From positions 1 to 34,782 of the forward strand of contig NZ_NTGZ01000046.1 in the NCBI RefSeq assembly GCF_002551245.1: a stretch of DNA of 34,782 nucleotides. Reading direction: 5' to 3'. Below, one piece after another: positions 18,673 through 26,042 of the stretch. Origin of the DNA: Streptomyces sp. rh34 (GTDB lineage Bacteria; Actinomycetota; Actinomycetes; Streptomycetales; Streptomycetaceae). The notes below the pieces were generated by a model that worked only from the letters and a program-made list of their open reading frames with translations, ran no database searches and was not told where the DNA came from. The position numbers and the translations under genes were made by a program. Position 1 is the stretch's first letter; each line of letters opens with the position of its first letter.

Positions 18673-18690
18673 TTCAGCCGACTGGCTGAA
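18673..18690. promoter_or_regulatory. 18-bp inverted repeat in the PucR/secreted-protein control region
   Basis: TTCAGCC (18673-18679) and GGCTGAA (18684-18690) are perfect 7-bp arms around GACT. It lies about midway between the two divergent genes and could be an operator or an RNA hairpin. Confidence 0.4.
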
Positions 18691-18893
18691 TTGCATGCCA
18701 TCCGTGAGGGAGTGGAGGCGGAACTTCCGCGGCCGCCGGCCGCGCGGTGCCGCGTAAGCACAGCATGCGGGGTTCCGGTCGTCGGCGCGCAATTCCATGC
18801 CCTCGGATGCGCATTCCTTGACAAGGAGGCAGTGCCCCGATGCTCATTTCCGGATCAAAAAGAGTGCGGTGCAAAGAATCTTAGACGGACGGA

Positions 18894-18923
18894 TTGTGTC
18901 GCCCTGTTTCCCGCGAGTAACAT
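18894..18923 (+). promoter_or_regulatory. Candidate promoter for the first secreted-protein gene
   Basis: TTGTGT (18894-18899) and TAACAT (18918-18923) are 18 bp apart, in the least GC-rich part of the intergenic region. The start of transcription would be near 18930, leaving a leader of about 170 nt before ATG 19102. The candidate mce promoter at 23253-23282 has the same N18 spacing and a TAACnT -10. Confidence 0.35.
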
Positions 18924-19101
18924 CACGCCTCGATCAATTCGGTCACGAAATCTGCCCGAAATTTGATGCTCCGATCCTCCGCCCCCGGGCCCACCCGAGG
19001 ATCCATCACCGTCGAGAAGTCGTCGCGGTGCGGGCTCGCGTCGCGGAACCGGTCAACTTCGTGCACGAGGCCGCGCCACGGCGGCCGACAGAGGGGACGA
19101 C

Positions 19102-20037
19102 ATGAGATCCGTTTCCAATCGAACCCGCGTAGGTCTGCTCGCGGCGTTCACGGCATTCAGCGCTCTGCTCTCCACGGGCTCGGCCACCGCCGCCACCCAG
19201 CTCAACGGCGACTGGGCGCCCTTCGACCGCTGCCCGGTCGACGCGCCCGCCATGCTGGCCGCGGACGGCCTCAGCACCATCGCCACCTGCATAGCGTCGA
19301 GCTCGGCCACCGGAACCATCACGCTGGGCAAGACGAAGGTCTCCACCGGCCATACCGATCTGCAACTCGGGGTCATCCAGCGCCCCGGCGGTGCCGCCTC
19401 CCTCGTGGCCCCGCCCGAGGGGGCGCTGACCGCGGACCCGGCGGAGATCCCCGGCGGTCTGATCGGGCTCATGTGTCCCAGCGGAATTCCGATCGTATCG
19501 GGAATCTGCCGGCAGCTGACGGACAACAATCTCAACCGTGTGACGGCCACCATCGAACCGGCCGGAGCGCCACGCGACTTCCATATGAACGCGGCGTTCT
19601 CCACCGGTGAGCCCATTCTCACCATCCCGGTCCGCATCCACCTCAAGAATCCGTTCCTCGGTGACAAGTGCTACATCGGGACCACTTCCGACCCGGTGCT
19701 CCTGAAGCCGCAGAACGTGACGGCGCCGAGCCTCTCGCTTCAGCGGTTCTCGGCCGACGGGACTCCGAACGACGACGAGGGCGAGATGGGGCGCTACACC
19801 TTCGACGGCGCCGACCAGGGGGACGCCACGTTCGCCGTTCCCGGGGCCAGCGGCTGCGGTGCGGGTCTCCTGGACTGGGCGGTGAATCTCAAGACCGGCC
19901 TCCCGTCCGCCGCCGGAAAGAACAGCGTGACGCTCGACGCCACCACGACGTACTTCGGCAGCCCCTACGACCCCGCCGGCCTCGCGCCGAACGAGGGCAG
20001 GAAGCTGGCCGAATTCTGGCACTCCGCGAAGCGGTAG
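19102..20037 (+). CDS. Secreted protein of unknown function, mce-linked (first of three)
   Basis: 311 aa. The N-terminus is a Sec signal peptide (basic MRSVSNRTR, hydrophobic VGLLAAFTAFSALL, cleavage near ATA-ATQL, about residue 31). The mature part has six Cys residues (DRCPV, ATCIAS, LMCPS, GICRQ, DKCYI, SGCGA), an even number consistent with three disulfides. It is rich in beta-strand-like, Gly/Thr-containing segments, for example PVRIHLKNPFLGDKCYIG. There is no lipobox or membrane anchor. ATG 19102 follows GAGGGG at seven bases. Similar secreted proteins occur in other mycolata and streptomycetes, but no function is known to me. Position upstream of mce suggests a surface lipid-handling role (inference). 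Confidence 0.88.
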   Translation: MRSVSNRTRVGLLAAFTAFSALLSTGSATAATQLNGDWAPFDRCPVDAPAMLAADGLSTIATCIASSSATGTITLGKTKVSTGHTDLQLGVIQRPGGAASLVAPPEGALTADPAEIPGGLIGLMCPSGIPIVSGICRQLTDNNLNRVTATIEPAGAPRDFHMNAAFSTGEPILTIPVRIHLKNPFLGDKCYIGTTSDPVLLKPQNVTAPSLSLQRFSADGTPNDDEGEMGRYTFDGADQGDATFAVPGASGCGAGLLDWAVNLKTGLPSAAGKNSVTLDATTTYFGSPYDPAGLAPNEGRKLAEFWHSAKR

Positions 20038-20251
20038 GCCCCGGTTCCGATCCGCCGGACCCGCCCCGACCCCGAGCACCAGGAGGTGAAGCGCAACCCG
20101 CCCCCACGTCCTTGTCCGCGCACCTCGACACGAGCCGGTGTCGTGGGCCCCGCCGAGTGCCGCACCGTCCGGCACGGCGAGCAACCGAGCAAGCGCCTCT
20201 CCAGTCACGTTCAGTCGCATCCCCAACGGAACGAGAAAAGGGAGTACCCCC
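20038..20251. other. Spacer with two short hairpins between secreted-protein genes
   Basis: CGACAC/GTGTCG (20126-20131 and 20138-20143) and GTGCCG/CGGCAC (20157-20162 and 20170-20175) form two 6-bp-stem hairpins. They could be an attenuator or an mRNA-stability element between two co-directional genes. An AGGAGGTGA at about 20082-20090 precedes a frame that has no plausible product. Confidence 0.35.
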
Positions 20252-20908
20252 ATGTTCAAGCGAACCGGAGTCCTGACCGCGATCGGTGCCGCCGCGGCAT
20301 CCGTCGTCCTGGCCGCCCCGTCGGCCGTCGCCGCGCCGACCAGCTGGACGATCAGCCCGACCGGCGCCTTCAACGGCAGTGCCGGAGTGACCGTCCTGAC
20401 CGACAACAACGGCAACAAGATCCAGTGTGCGACCTCTGCCGCCTCGGGCTCCGCGCCGACCTCCCCGGTCGCCGGGAGCCCGGCCAAGCTCGCGTCGATC
20501 TCCGGGATCTCGTTCAACTCGCCGTGCACCGGGCCGTTCAGCTCCCAGTGGACGGTGACCACCACGCCGCCGTGGGAGATCTGGGGCCTGGACTACGCGG
20601 CGGGCGCCGGCACCAACTCCACGGGCCAGGTGACCGGTGAGATCCGAGCGATCAAGGCGAAGGTGTCCGGGAACAGCGTCCTCGGTCCGTGCACCTTCGA
20701 CGTGACCGGCAAGGTCGCGGCCAAGTACAACAACCCGAGCACGGGCGGAAGCAACGGCACGCTGAACACCGCGGGCGGCGGGCTCACCCTGTCCATCACC
20801 AACAAGACCGGCGGCGGCTGCGGCATCGTCGGCACCAGCGCCAGCTTCCAGGGGCTGTACACCATCGTGAACCAGGCGACGGGCAAGTCCCCGGTCATCA
20901 GCGGGTGA
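20252..20908 (+). CDS. Secreted protein of unknown function, mce-linked (second of three)
   Basis: 218 aa. Signal peptide: MFKRTGVLTAIGAAAASVVLAAPSAVAA, cleavage about residue 28. The mature domain is Gly/Thr/Ser-rich and beta-strand-like (TSWTISPTGAFNGSAGVTVL, NSTGQVTGEIRAIKAKV, GGGLTLSITNKTGGGCG) with four Cys (QCATS, SPCTG, GPCTF, GGCGI), compatible with two disulfides. There is no anchor, so it is released or bound to the wall non-covalently. ATG 20252 follows AAGGGAG at good spacing. A strong terminator 30 bp downstream ends this unit. The family is not recognised by name. Confidence 0.88.
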   Translation: MFKRTGVLTAIGAAAASVVLAAPSAVAAPTSWTISPTGAFNGSAGVTVLTDNNGNKIQCATSAASGSAPTSPVAGSPAKLASISGISFNSPCTGPFSSQWTVTTTPPWEIWGLDYAAGAGTNSTGQVTGEIRAIKAKVSGNSVLGPCTFDVTGKVAAKYNNPSTGGSNGTLNTAGGGLTLSITNKTGGGCGIVGTSASFQGLYTIVNQATGKSPVISG

Positions 20909-20937
20909 TCCACCGCCGATGACGTCCCGTACCTGAA

Positions 20938-20978
20938 CGTCGTGCCCGGCCGTGCGCACCCGACGGCCGGGCACGACG
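20938..20978 (+). terminator. Strong terminator after the second secreted-protein gene
   Basis: Perfect 16-bp arms, 20938-20953 and 20963-20978, with a 9-nt loop, begin 30 bases after the stop. There is no T tract, as usual in Streptomyces. Confidence 0.85.
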
Positions 20979-21240
20979 GCGAGCGGGGGCTCCGGGGCGT
21001 CGGCCGGAGCCACACGTGACGCTCCACCGCGCCGGCCGGACACACCCCGTTCTCGCGCACTCGCCGACAAGGGCGCGGCCGCGCATTGTCACCGGCTGCC
21101 AAAGTCCGGGCACCGGTGATCCGATCGGAAACCCGGCCCTTCCCAGGCGTCGTCGGCGTGCGTACCGTACCCGTCGGTAGGGCGGCTCACCGTCCCGTCG
21201 GCGGACGGCGGAGCCCGGTCGCCGTACAACCAAGGCCGTC

Positions 21241-21273
21241 CGACGTCCGCTCGAAGTCCGCTCGACGTCCGCC
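21241..21273 (+). repeat. Three tandem 11-bp repeats
   Basis: CGACGTCCGCT, CGAAGTCCGCT and CGACGTCCGCC follow one another without gaps, each differing from the first by one base. The period is about one helical turn. They end 79 bp before ATG 21353. Confidence 0.8.
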
Positions 21274-21352
21274 CGCAGGGGCCGTTGCCGAGAAGTGGAC
21301 CCGCTTTCCGCAGCCATCCCTGGGCCCACGCGCGCCGGAAGGACACATCCGT

Positions 21353-22849
21353 ATGACCGTCGATGCACGCGCCGCGGCGAGACGACCGATCCACTGGGCC
21401 GTGGGCGGGGCGCTCGTCGTCGCCACCGCGCTCGTACCCAGTGCCGAGTCGGCCGCCGCGGAACAGACCTCGGAGGTCGCCCTCCACTACGCCTGCCCGT
21501 TCCCCTCCGGGCCCGAGGAACTGGACGTCGTCGTCTCGGCGGTGCTGCCCACCTCGGTCCGCACCGGCGAGGAGATCCGCCCGTCCCAGGTATCCGTCGA
21601 GGTGAACCTGGAGCCCACAGCGCTCGCCCGGTTCGGGGAGCTGGACGCCGCCACCCTGTCGGCCGTCGCGCGGCTCACCGTCCGCAACACCGTCGGCGAC
21701 CGGTCCGCCGACGCCTCCTGGCAGGACCTGACCGCTCCGCCCGTCGCCCTGCCGGGGCCCGACGGGGGCGGCCTGGCCCTGACCGCGACCGGTGACGTGC
21801 CGACGGTCTCCTTCGGCAGCCCCGGGCGCGCGACGCTGGCCCCCGCCGAGCTCGCCCTCTCGCTGTCCTCGCTCACCGAGGCGGGCGAGCCGACCACGCC
21901 GCCCGGGCTCGACGTCACCTGCGAACCGGCCCCGGGCCAGGAACCCGAACTCGCTGCGATCACGGTCCGCGGCGACAGCGACCCCACGGCTCCCGCTCCT
22001 CAGCCGGGGGAGAGCGATCCCGCACCGGACCCGACCCCCACCCGCCCGGCCGAGGACCTGCCGCCCAGCGCCCGGGCGAAGATCGACGCCCTCACCGACG
22101 AACGGCTCGAAGCCCTCGACGGCGAGGACCCGGGCAGCTGCCCGATCGAGATCCCGCCCGAGTGGGTGATGACCACCGCCGAGACGTACGCGGCGGGCTA
22201 CGCCAACGCCGCCAAGCTGGACGGCGCGGCGGCGCTGGGGCCGGCGTTCATGAAGGTGGTGCTGAACAAGCGCTACATCAACGACTCCTGCGCCTCGACC
22301 GTCGACGTCAGCTCGGAGGTGAACTTCGACTACCAGGGACGGCGGCAACTCCCTCCGACGAAGGCCACGTTCCTCAGCTACGGATTCATGCCGACGACCG
22401 CGACCATGACGCTGGAGCAGGTGGGGCCGCCGGCCGCGATCCACACGCACACGGTCACCAACACGCCGACCTATCCGGAGGAGACGACCGTCACGGCCCA
22501 ACTGGTCATGCGGCTCTCCGACGTCGAGGTGAACGGAGTACCCCTGGATGTGGGCCCCGACTGCCGCACGGAGCGCTCCTTCGAACAGGTGTTGAGGGGG
22601 TACGGGCAGAGCTATCCGCCGGCCGGCTACCTCGTGGCGTACGGCGGCAGCCTGACCGGGTACGCCCACATTCCGCCGTTCGAGGGCTGCGGTGTGGGGG
22701 AGGACCTCGACCCGATCTTCACCGCGGCCATCTCCAGCCCGGGCAAGAAGGCCGACAACTACACCAAGATGACGCAGGCGCCCCTGTGCGTGGCCACGAA
22801 CCCGGAAGGACCGGACTGCCCGCCGAAGGTGCCCGACCCCGAGCGCTGA
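21353..22849 (+). CDS. Secreted DUF6801-like protein, mce-linked (third of three)
   Basis: 498 aa. A signal peptide (residues 1 to about 35, MTVDARAAARRPIHWAVGG then ALVVATALVPSAESAAA) is followed by a DUF6801-like domain (about 40-190: VALHYACPFPSGPEELDVVV to PGLDVTCEPAPG). Then comes a Pro/Asp-rich linker (about 205-245) and a larger C-terminal domain (about 260-498) with NFDYQGRRQL and a DVGPDCRTE segment. Eight Cys residues fit four disulfides. There is no anchor. ATG 21353 follows GGAAGGAC; the frame is open upstream but lacks protein-like sequence. DUF6801 proteins are known from actinobacterial surfaces without a defined role. It is ended by the classic terminator at 22864-22898. Confidence 0.88.
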   Translation: MTVDARAAARRPIHWAVGGALVVATALVPSAESAAAEQTSEVALHYACPFPSGPEELDVVVSAVLPTSVRTGEEIRPSQVSVEVNLEPTALARFGELDAATLSAVARLTVRNTVGDRSADASWQDLTAPPVALPGPDGGGLALTATGDVPTVSFGSPGRATLAPAELALSLSSLTEAGEPTTPPGLDVTCEPAPGQEPELAAITVRGDSDPTAPAPQPGESDPAPDPTPTRPAEDLPPSARAKIDALTDERLEALDGEDPGSCPIEIPPEWVMTTAETYAAGYANAAKLDGAAALGPAFMKVVLNKRYINDSCASTVDVSSEVNFDYQGRRQLPPTKATFLSYGFMPTTATMTLEQVGPPAAIHTHTVTNTPTYPEETTVTAQLVMRLSDVEVNGVPLDVGPDCRTERSFEQVLRGYGQSYPPAGYLVAYGGSLTGYAHIPPFEGCGVGEDLDPIFTAAISSPGKKADNYTKMTQAPLCVATNPEGPDCPPKVPDPER

Positions 22850-22863
22850 CCCGAACGCCCCCC

Positions 22864-22898
22864 GAGCCCTTCCGGTTCCACGACCGGAAGGGCTCTTT
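22864..22898 (+). terminator. Intrinsic terminator after the DUF6801-like gene
   Basis: Perfect 13-bp arms, 22864-22876 and 22883-22895, with a 6-nt loop are followed by TTT. It is one of the few hairpins here with a T run, 14 bp after the stop codon. It separates the secreted-protein genes from the mce operon. Confidence 0.92.
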
Positions 22899-23167
22899 CC
22901 TGCCCACCTGCCGTCGTGTGATTCCTCATCATTCGACAGGTTTGGAACGCGGACTACTCACCCGTGAACAATCCTCTGCCCCGCGTGAATTCTCGCCGAG
23001 GAAAATCTGTACCCAGTATTGCGAAGTCAGGTTACCGGCCCGTAGCGTCCCAGAGGTGCCGATCGGAATCGCCTGCTTACCTGCTCGGCGGGCACACCCG
23101 GGCCCGGTTCGCTCCGCTCCGGTCCAGGGGCGCCCCGGATCGGAAGCCCACTGCTTGCGCAGATTTC

Positions 23168-23205
23168 GACAAGGACGGGAACCGGCCTTGTCACCGAATG
23201 ACAAG
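23168..23205. promoter_or_regulatory. Overlapping inverted repeats upstream of mce promoter
   Basis: Three alternating half sites are seen: GACAAGG (23168-23174), CCTTGTC (23186-23192) and TGACAAG (23199-23205). The first two form a 7-bp inverted repeat with an 11-bp spacer. The middle and last form CTTGTCA-CCGAA-TGACAAG, a 19-bp perfect palindrome. They lie about 50 bp upstream of the candidate -35, a place suited to an activator. Similar GACAAG words occur in the divergent PucR control region. Confidence 0.55.
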
Positions 23206-23252
23206 TGATCCATTCTCAGCCCCGCGTTCGTCGATCTCCGCTGTTCAACGGC

Positions 23253-23282
23253 TTGCCCTGGCGGTTTCGGCGGACATAACGT
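23253..23282 (+). promoter_or_regulatory. Candidate mce operon promoter
   Basis: TTGCCC (23253-23258) and TAACGT (23277-23282) are 18 bp apart. Transcription would start near 23289, giving a leader of about 90 nt before ATG 23380. It is the best match upstream of the operon, but the -35 is only half consensus. Confidence 0.4.
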
Positions 23283-23379
23283 GCGCCCCCTGGTGCATGT
23301 GTGACGAGCCGCCATCGCTTTTCTCAGAGCCGGAGCGCCAATCGATGAACACGTTCACCGCCACTTCGAGGGAGGGCCG

Positions 23380-24366
23380 ATGGGAATCGAAGTAGTCGTG
23401 GAGGGCCTGACGAAGTCCTTCGGCAAGCAGAACATCTGGCAGGACGTCAGCCTCACCCTGCCCGCCGGTGAAGTGAGCGTCATGCTCGGTCCTTCCGGAA
23501 CCGGAAAGACCGTTTTCCTGAAATCCATCATCGGGCTGCTCAAGCCCGAACAGGGACGCGTCCTCATCAACGGCGTCGACATGGTGAACAGCTCCGAGCG
23601 CGCCATCATGGAGACCCGCAAGCTCTTCGGCCTCATGTTCCAGGACGGGGCTCTTTTCGGCTCGATGTCGCTCTTCGACAACATCGCCTTCCCGCTGCGC
23701 GAGCACACCCGCAAGAAGGAATCCGAGATCCGCCGCATCGTCATGGAGCGCATCGACATCGTCGGGCTCCTGGGCGCCGAGGGAAAGCTGCCGGGCGAGA
23801 TATCCGGCGGCATGCGCAAGCGCGCCGGCCTCGCCCGAGCGCTGGTCCTGGACCCGCAGATCATCCTCTGCGACGAGCCGGACTCCGGCCTCGACCCGGT
23901 CCGCACCGCCTATCTGTCGCAGCTCCTCATCGATCTCAACGCGCAGATCGACGCGACGATGCTCATCGTCACCCACAACCTCGACATCGCGGCGACCGTC
24001 CCCGACAACATGGGCATGCTGTTCTGCCGCAACCTCGTCACCTTCGGCCCGCGCGAGGTACTGCTCACCAGCGACACCCCGGTCGTCTCCCAGTTCCTCG
24101 CCGGACGCCGCGAAGGACCCATCGGCATGTCCGAGGAGAAGGACGCCGCCACCCTCGCCGCCGAGCAGCAGGCCGACACCGCCCCCCTGCGCACCGGGCC
24201 CCGCACCGTCGTCCCCCAACTGGAGCCCTCACCCGGGATGCCCGTGCGCCAGGGCGCGCTGCGCCGCCGGGAGCGGGTCATGTCGATGATGGGCCAGCTG
24301 CCGGAGGCCGCCCGTACGGCGATCCTCAACAGTTACGCCCCGGCCGCGGGAGGTGCGCGCGCGTGA
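23380..24366 (+). CDS. mceG: Mce transporter ATPase (MceG/Mkl type)
   Basis: 328 aa. An ABC ATPase of the MlaF/Mkl group: Walker A GPSGTGKT (37-44), signature ISGGMRKR (141-148), Walker B ILCDEP (162-167) and the H-loop VTHNLD (about 197-202). The C-terminal ~90 residues after the ATPase core (from about 240) form a tail ending in a helical MSMMGQLPEAARTAIL segment, as in actinobacterial MceG, where such a tail is needed for function. ATG 23380 follows GAGGGAGG. The next gene's GTG overlaps its stop by four bases. In mycobacteria the ATPase gene is unlinked and serves several mce loci; here it heads the operon. Confidence 0.96.
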   Translation: MGIEVVVEGLTKSFGKQNIWQDVSLTLPAGEVSVMLGPSGTGKTVFLKSIIGLLKPEQGRVLINGVDMVNSSERAIMETRKLFGLMFQDGALFGSMSLFDNIAFPLREHTRKKESEIRRIVMERIDIVGLLGAEGKLPGEISGGMRKRAGLARALVLDPQIILCDEPDSGLDPVRTAYLSQLLIDLNAQIDATMLIVTHNLDIAATVPDNMGMLFCRNLVTFGPREVLLTSDTPVVSQFLAGRREGPIGMSEEKDAATLAAEQQADTAPLRTGPRTVVPQLEPSPGMPVRQGALRRRERVMSMMGQLPEAARTAILNSYAPAAGGARA

Positions 24367-25235
24367 CCGCCCCGATGCCGGTGCGGCCGCCCGAGCCGCC
24401 CGAGAAACCCCCGCCCGCCACCGGCCCCGGGGCGACCGCCTCGTCCGCGCCCGAACAGCGCCGCCCCTCCCGGCTGCTCGCCCCGCTCCGCGAGACCGGG
24501 AAGCTGTTCGCACTCGCCGTCGCGGTGGCCCGGGCGATCTTCCGCAGACCGTTCCAGGTGCGCGAGTTCATCGAGCAGTTCTGGTTCGTCGCGAGCGTCA
24601 CGATCCTGCCCGCCGCCCTCGTCTCCATCCCGTTCGGCGCGGTCATCGCCCTCCAGGTCGGCTCCCTCACCCAGCAGCTCGGCGCCCAGTCCTTCACCGG
24701 CGGCGCCAGCGTCCTCGCGGTCATCCAGCAGGCGAGCCCGATCATCGTGGCGCTGCTGATCTCCGGAGCCGCCGGATCCGCGATCTGCGCCGACCTCGGC
24801 TCCCGCAAGATCCGCGAGGAACTGGACGCGATGGAGGTCATGGGCGTCTCGCCCATCCAGCGCCTCGTCGTCCCCCGGGTGCTCGCCACCATGCTCGTCG
24901 CCGTCCTGCTCAACGGCCTGATCTCGGTGGTCGGCACGCTCGGCGGCTACTTCTTCAACGTGATCATGCAGGACGGCACCCCGGGCGCGTACCTCGCGAG
25001 CTTCTCCGCCCTCGCCCAGCTGCCCGACCTCTACATCAGCGAGTTCAAGGCCCTGATCTTCGGCTTCATCGCGGGCATCGTCGCCGCCTACCGGGGCCTC
25101 AACCCGCGCGGCGGCCCCAAGGGCGTCGGCGACGCGGTCAACCAGTCCGTCGTCATCACCTTCATGCTGCTGTTCTTCGTGAACATGGTCCTCACGGCGA
25201 TCTACCTCCAGATCGTCCCCGCGAAGGGGAGCTGA
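24363..25235 (+). CDS. yrbEA: YrbE/MlaE-family permease (first of two)
   Basis: 290 aa. A Pro-rich N-terminus (residues 1-40) precedes the MlaE permease domain (about 55-285) with five or so hydrophobic helices. The conserved cytoplasmic coupling segment is REELDAMEVMGVSPIQRLVVPRVLA (about 155-180). It pairs with the second YrbE in the inner membrane and is driven by MceG to move lipid substrates. GTG 24363 overlaps the mceG stop. The EExDAMxVMG helix contacts the ATPase. The substrate is not determined; mycobacterial homologues import fatty acids, mycolates or cholesterol. Confidence 0.95.
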   Translation: MTAPMPVRPPEPPEKPPPATGPGATASSAPEQRRPSRLLAPLRETGKLFALAVAVARAIFRRPFQVREFIEQFWFVASVTILPAALVSIPFGAVIALQVGSLTQQLGAQSFTGGASVLAVIQQASPIIVALLISGAAGSAICADLGSRKIREELDAMEVMGVSPIQRLVVPRVLATMLVAVLLNGLISVVGTLGGYFFNVIMQDGTPGAYLASFSALAQLPDLYISEFKALIFGFIAGIVAAYRGLNPRGGPKGVGDAVNQSVVITFMLLFFVNMVLTAIYLQIVPAKGS

Positions 25236-25238
25236 CCG

Positions 25239-26042
25239 ATGGCGATGCTCAGCTGGCTCGACCGATCGGGCGACCAACTCACCTTCTACGTCAAGGCACT
25301 CGTCTGGATCCCGCGCACCCTGCGCCGCTATCTGCGAGAGGTGCAGCGGCTGCTGGCCGAGGTCGCCTTCGGCAGCGGCGGACTCGGCGTCATCGGCGGC
25401 ACCATCGGTGTGATGGTCGCCATGACCCTGTTCACCGGCACCGTCGTCGGACTCCAGGGGTACGCGGCCCTCAACCAGATCGGCACCTCGGCGTTCACCG
25501 GGTTCATCTCCGCCTACTTCAACACCCGGGAGATCGCCCCCCTGGTCGCCGGCCTCGCCCTCTCCGCCACCGTCGGCGCGGGCTTCACCGCCCAGCTCGG
25601 CGCGATGCGGATCAACGAGGAGGTCGACGCCCTGGAGGCGATGGGCGTCCGCTCCATGCCCTACCTCGTCACCACCCGGATCATCGCCGGAGTCGTCGCG
25701 ATCATCCCGCTCTACGCGATCGGGCTGCTCTCCTCGTACGTCGCCTCCCGCTACATCACCATCTTCTTCAACGGGCAGTCGGCGGGCACCTACGACCACT
25801 ACTTCAATCTCTTCCTCTCCCCCCAGGACGTGCTGCTGTCGGTCCTCAAGGTGCTGATCTTCAGCGTGCTGGTGATCCTCGCCCACTGCTACTACGGCTT
25901 CCACGCCACCGGCGGACCGGCCGGCGTGGGCGTGGCGGTCGGCCGGTCGGTGCGCAACGCCATCGTCCTCATCAGCGTCACCGACTTCTTCCTCTCGCTC
26001 GCCATCTGGGGCGCCACGACGACGGTGAAGGTGGCCGGCTGA
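25239..26042 (+). CDS. yrbEB: YrbE/MlaE-family permease (second of two)
   Basis: 267 aa. A MlaE permease with the same layout as the first (helices about 45-265) and its own coupling segment NEEVDALEAMGVRSMPYLVTTRIIA. It lacks the Pro-rich N-terminal extension. The ATG comes three bases after the yrbEA stop, and the gene ends one base into the mceA start (TGATG). It forms the heterodimeric channel with the other YrbE. Confidence 0.95.
   Translation: MAMLSWLDRSGDQLTFYVKALVWIPRTLRRYLREVQRLLAEVAFGSGGLGVIGGTIGVMVAMTLFTGTVVGLQGYAALNQIGTSAFTGFISAYFNTREIAPLVAGLALSATVGAGFTAQLGAMRINEEVDALEAMGVRSMPYLVTTRIIAGVVAIIPLYAIGLLSSYVASRYITIFFNGQSAGTYDHYFNLFLSPQDVLLSVLKVLIFSVLVILAHCYYGFHATGGPAGVGVAVGRSVRNAIVLISVTDFFLSLAIWGATTTVKVAG

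Larger units (their letters stand above)
18290..19101. other. 812-bp divergent control region
   Basis: No convincing gene lies here. The right half is less GC-rich than its surroundings, as expected of promoter DNA. It contains TATCTT (18385-18390, minus), a possible -10 for the PucR gene; CTTGGACAAG (18417-18426); a hairpin (18673-18690); CCTTGACAAGG (18816-18826); and a candidate promoter for the secreted-protein genes (18894-18923). Several short frames appear but none has plausible codon use plus a properly spaced start. Confidence 0.6.
20909..21352. other. 444-bp spacer: terminator, direct repeats, upstream region of third secreted gene
   Basis: No gene is seen. It contains the terminator at 20938-20978, a 7-bp inverted repeat TCACCGG/CCGGTGA (21089-21095 and 21113-21119), a GACAAGGG word (21066-21073) and three tandem 11-bp repeats (21241-21273). 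No convincing -10/-35 pair was found, although the gene after it should have its own promoter. Confidence 0.55.
22850..23379. other. 530-bp spacer: terminator and mce control region
   Basis: No gene is seen. From left to right it holds the terminator (22864-22898), overlapping GACAAG/CTTGTC inverted repeats (23168-23205), a candidate promoter (23253-23282) and a 16-codon frame that overlaps the mceG start (23345-23395). The stretch 22930-23050 is relatively AT-rich, without a recognisable element. Confidence 0.6.

Noticed and set aside
18840..18884. 14-codon frame MLISGSKRVRCKES after AAGGAGG
   Set aside because: The Shine-Dalgarno is good, but the frame ends 217 bases before the next gene and has no attenuator-like structure; it could be chance overlap with the CCTTGACAAGG element.
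20086..20640. Frame starting after AGGAGGTGA between two secreted-protein genes
   Set aside because: Runs antiphase through the second secreted-protein gene with an Arg/Pro-rich product; a shadow.
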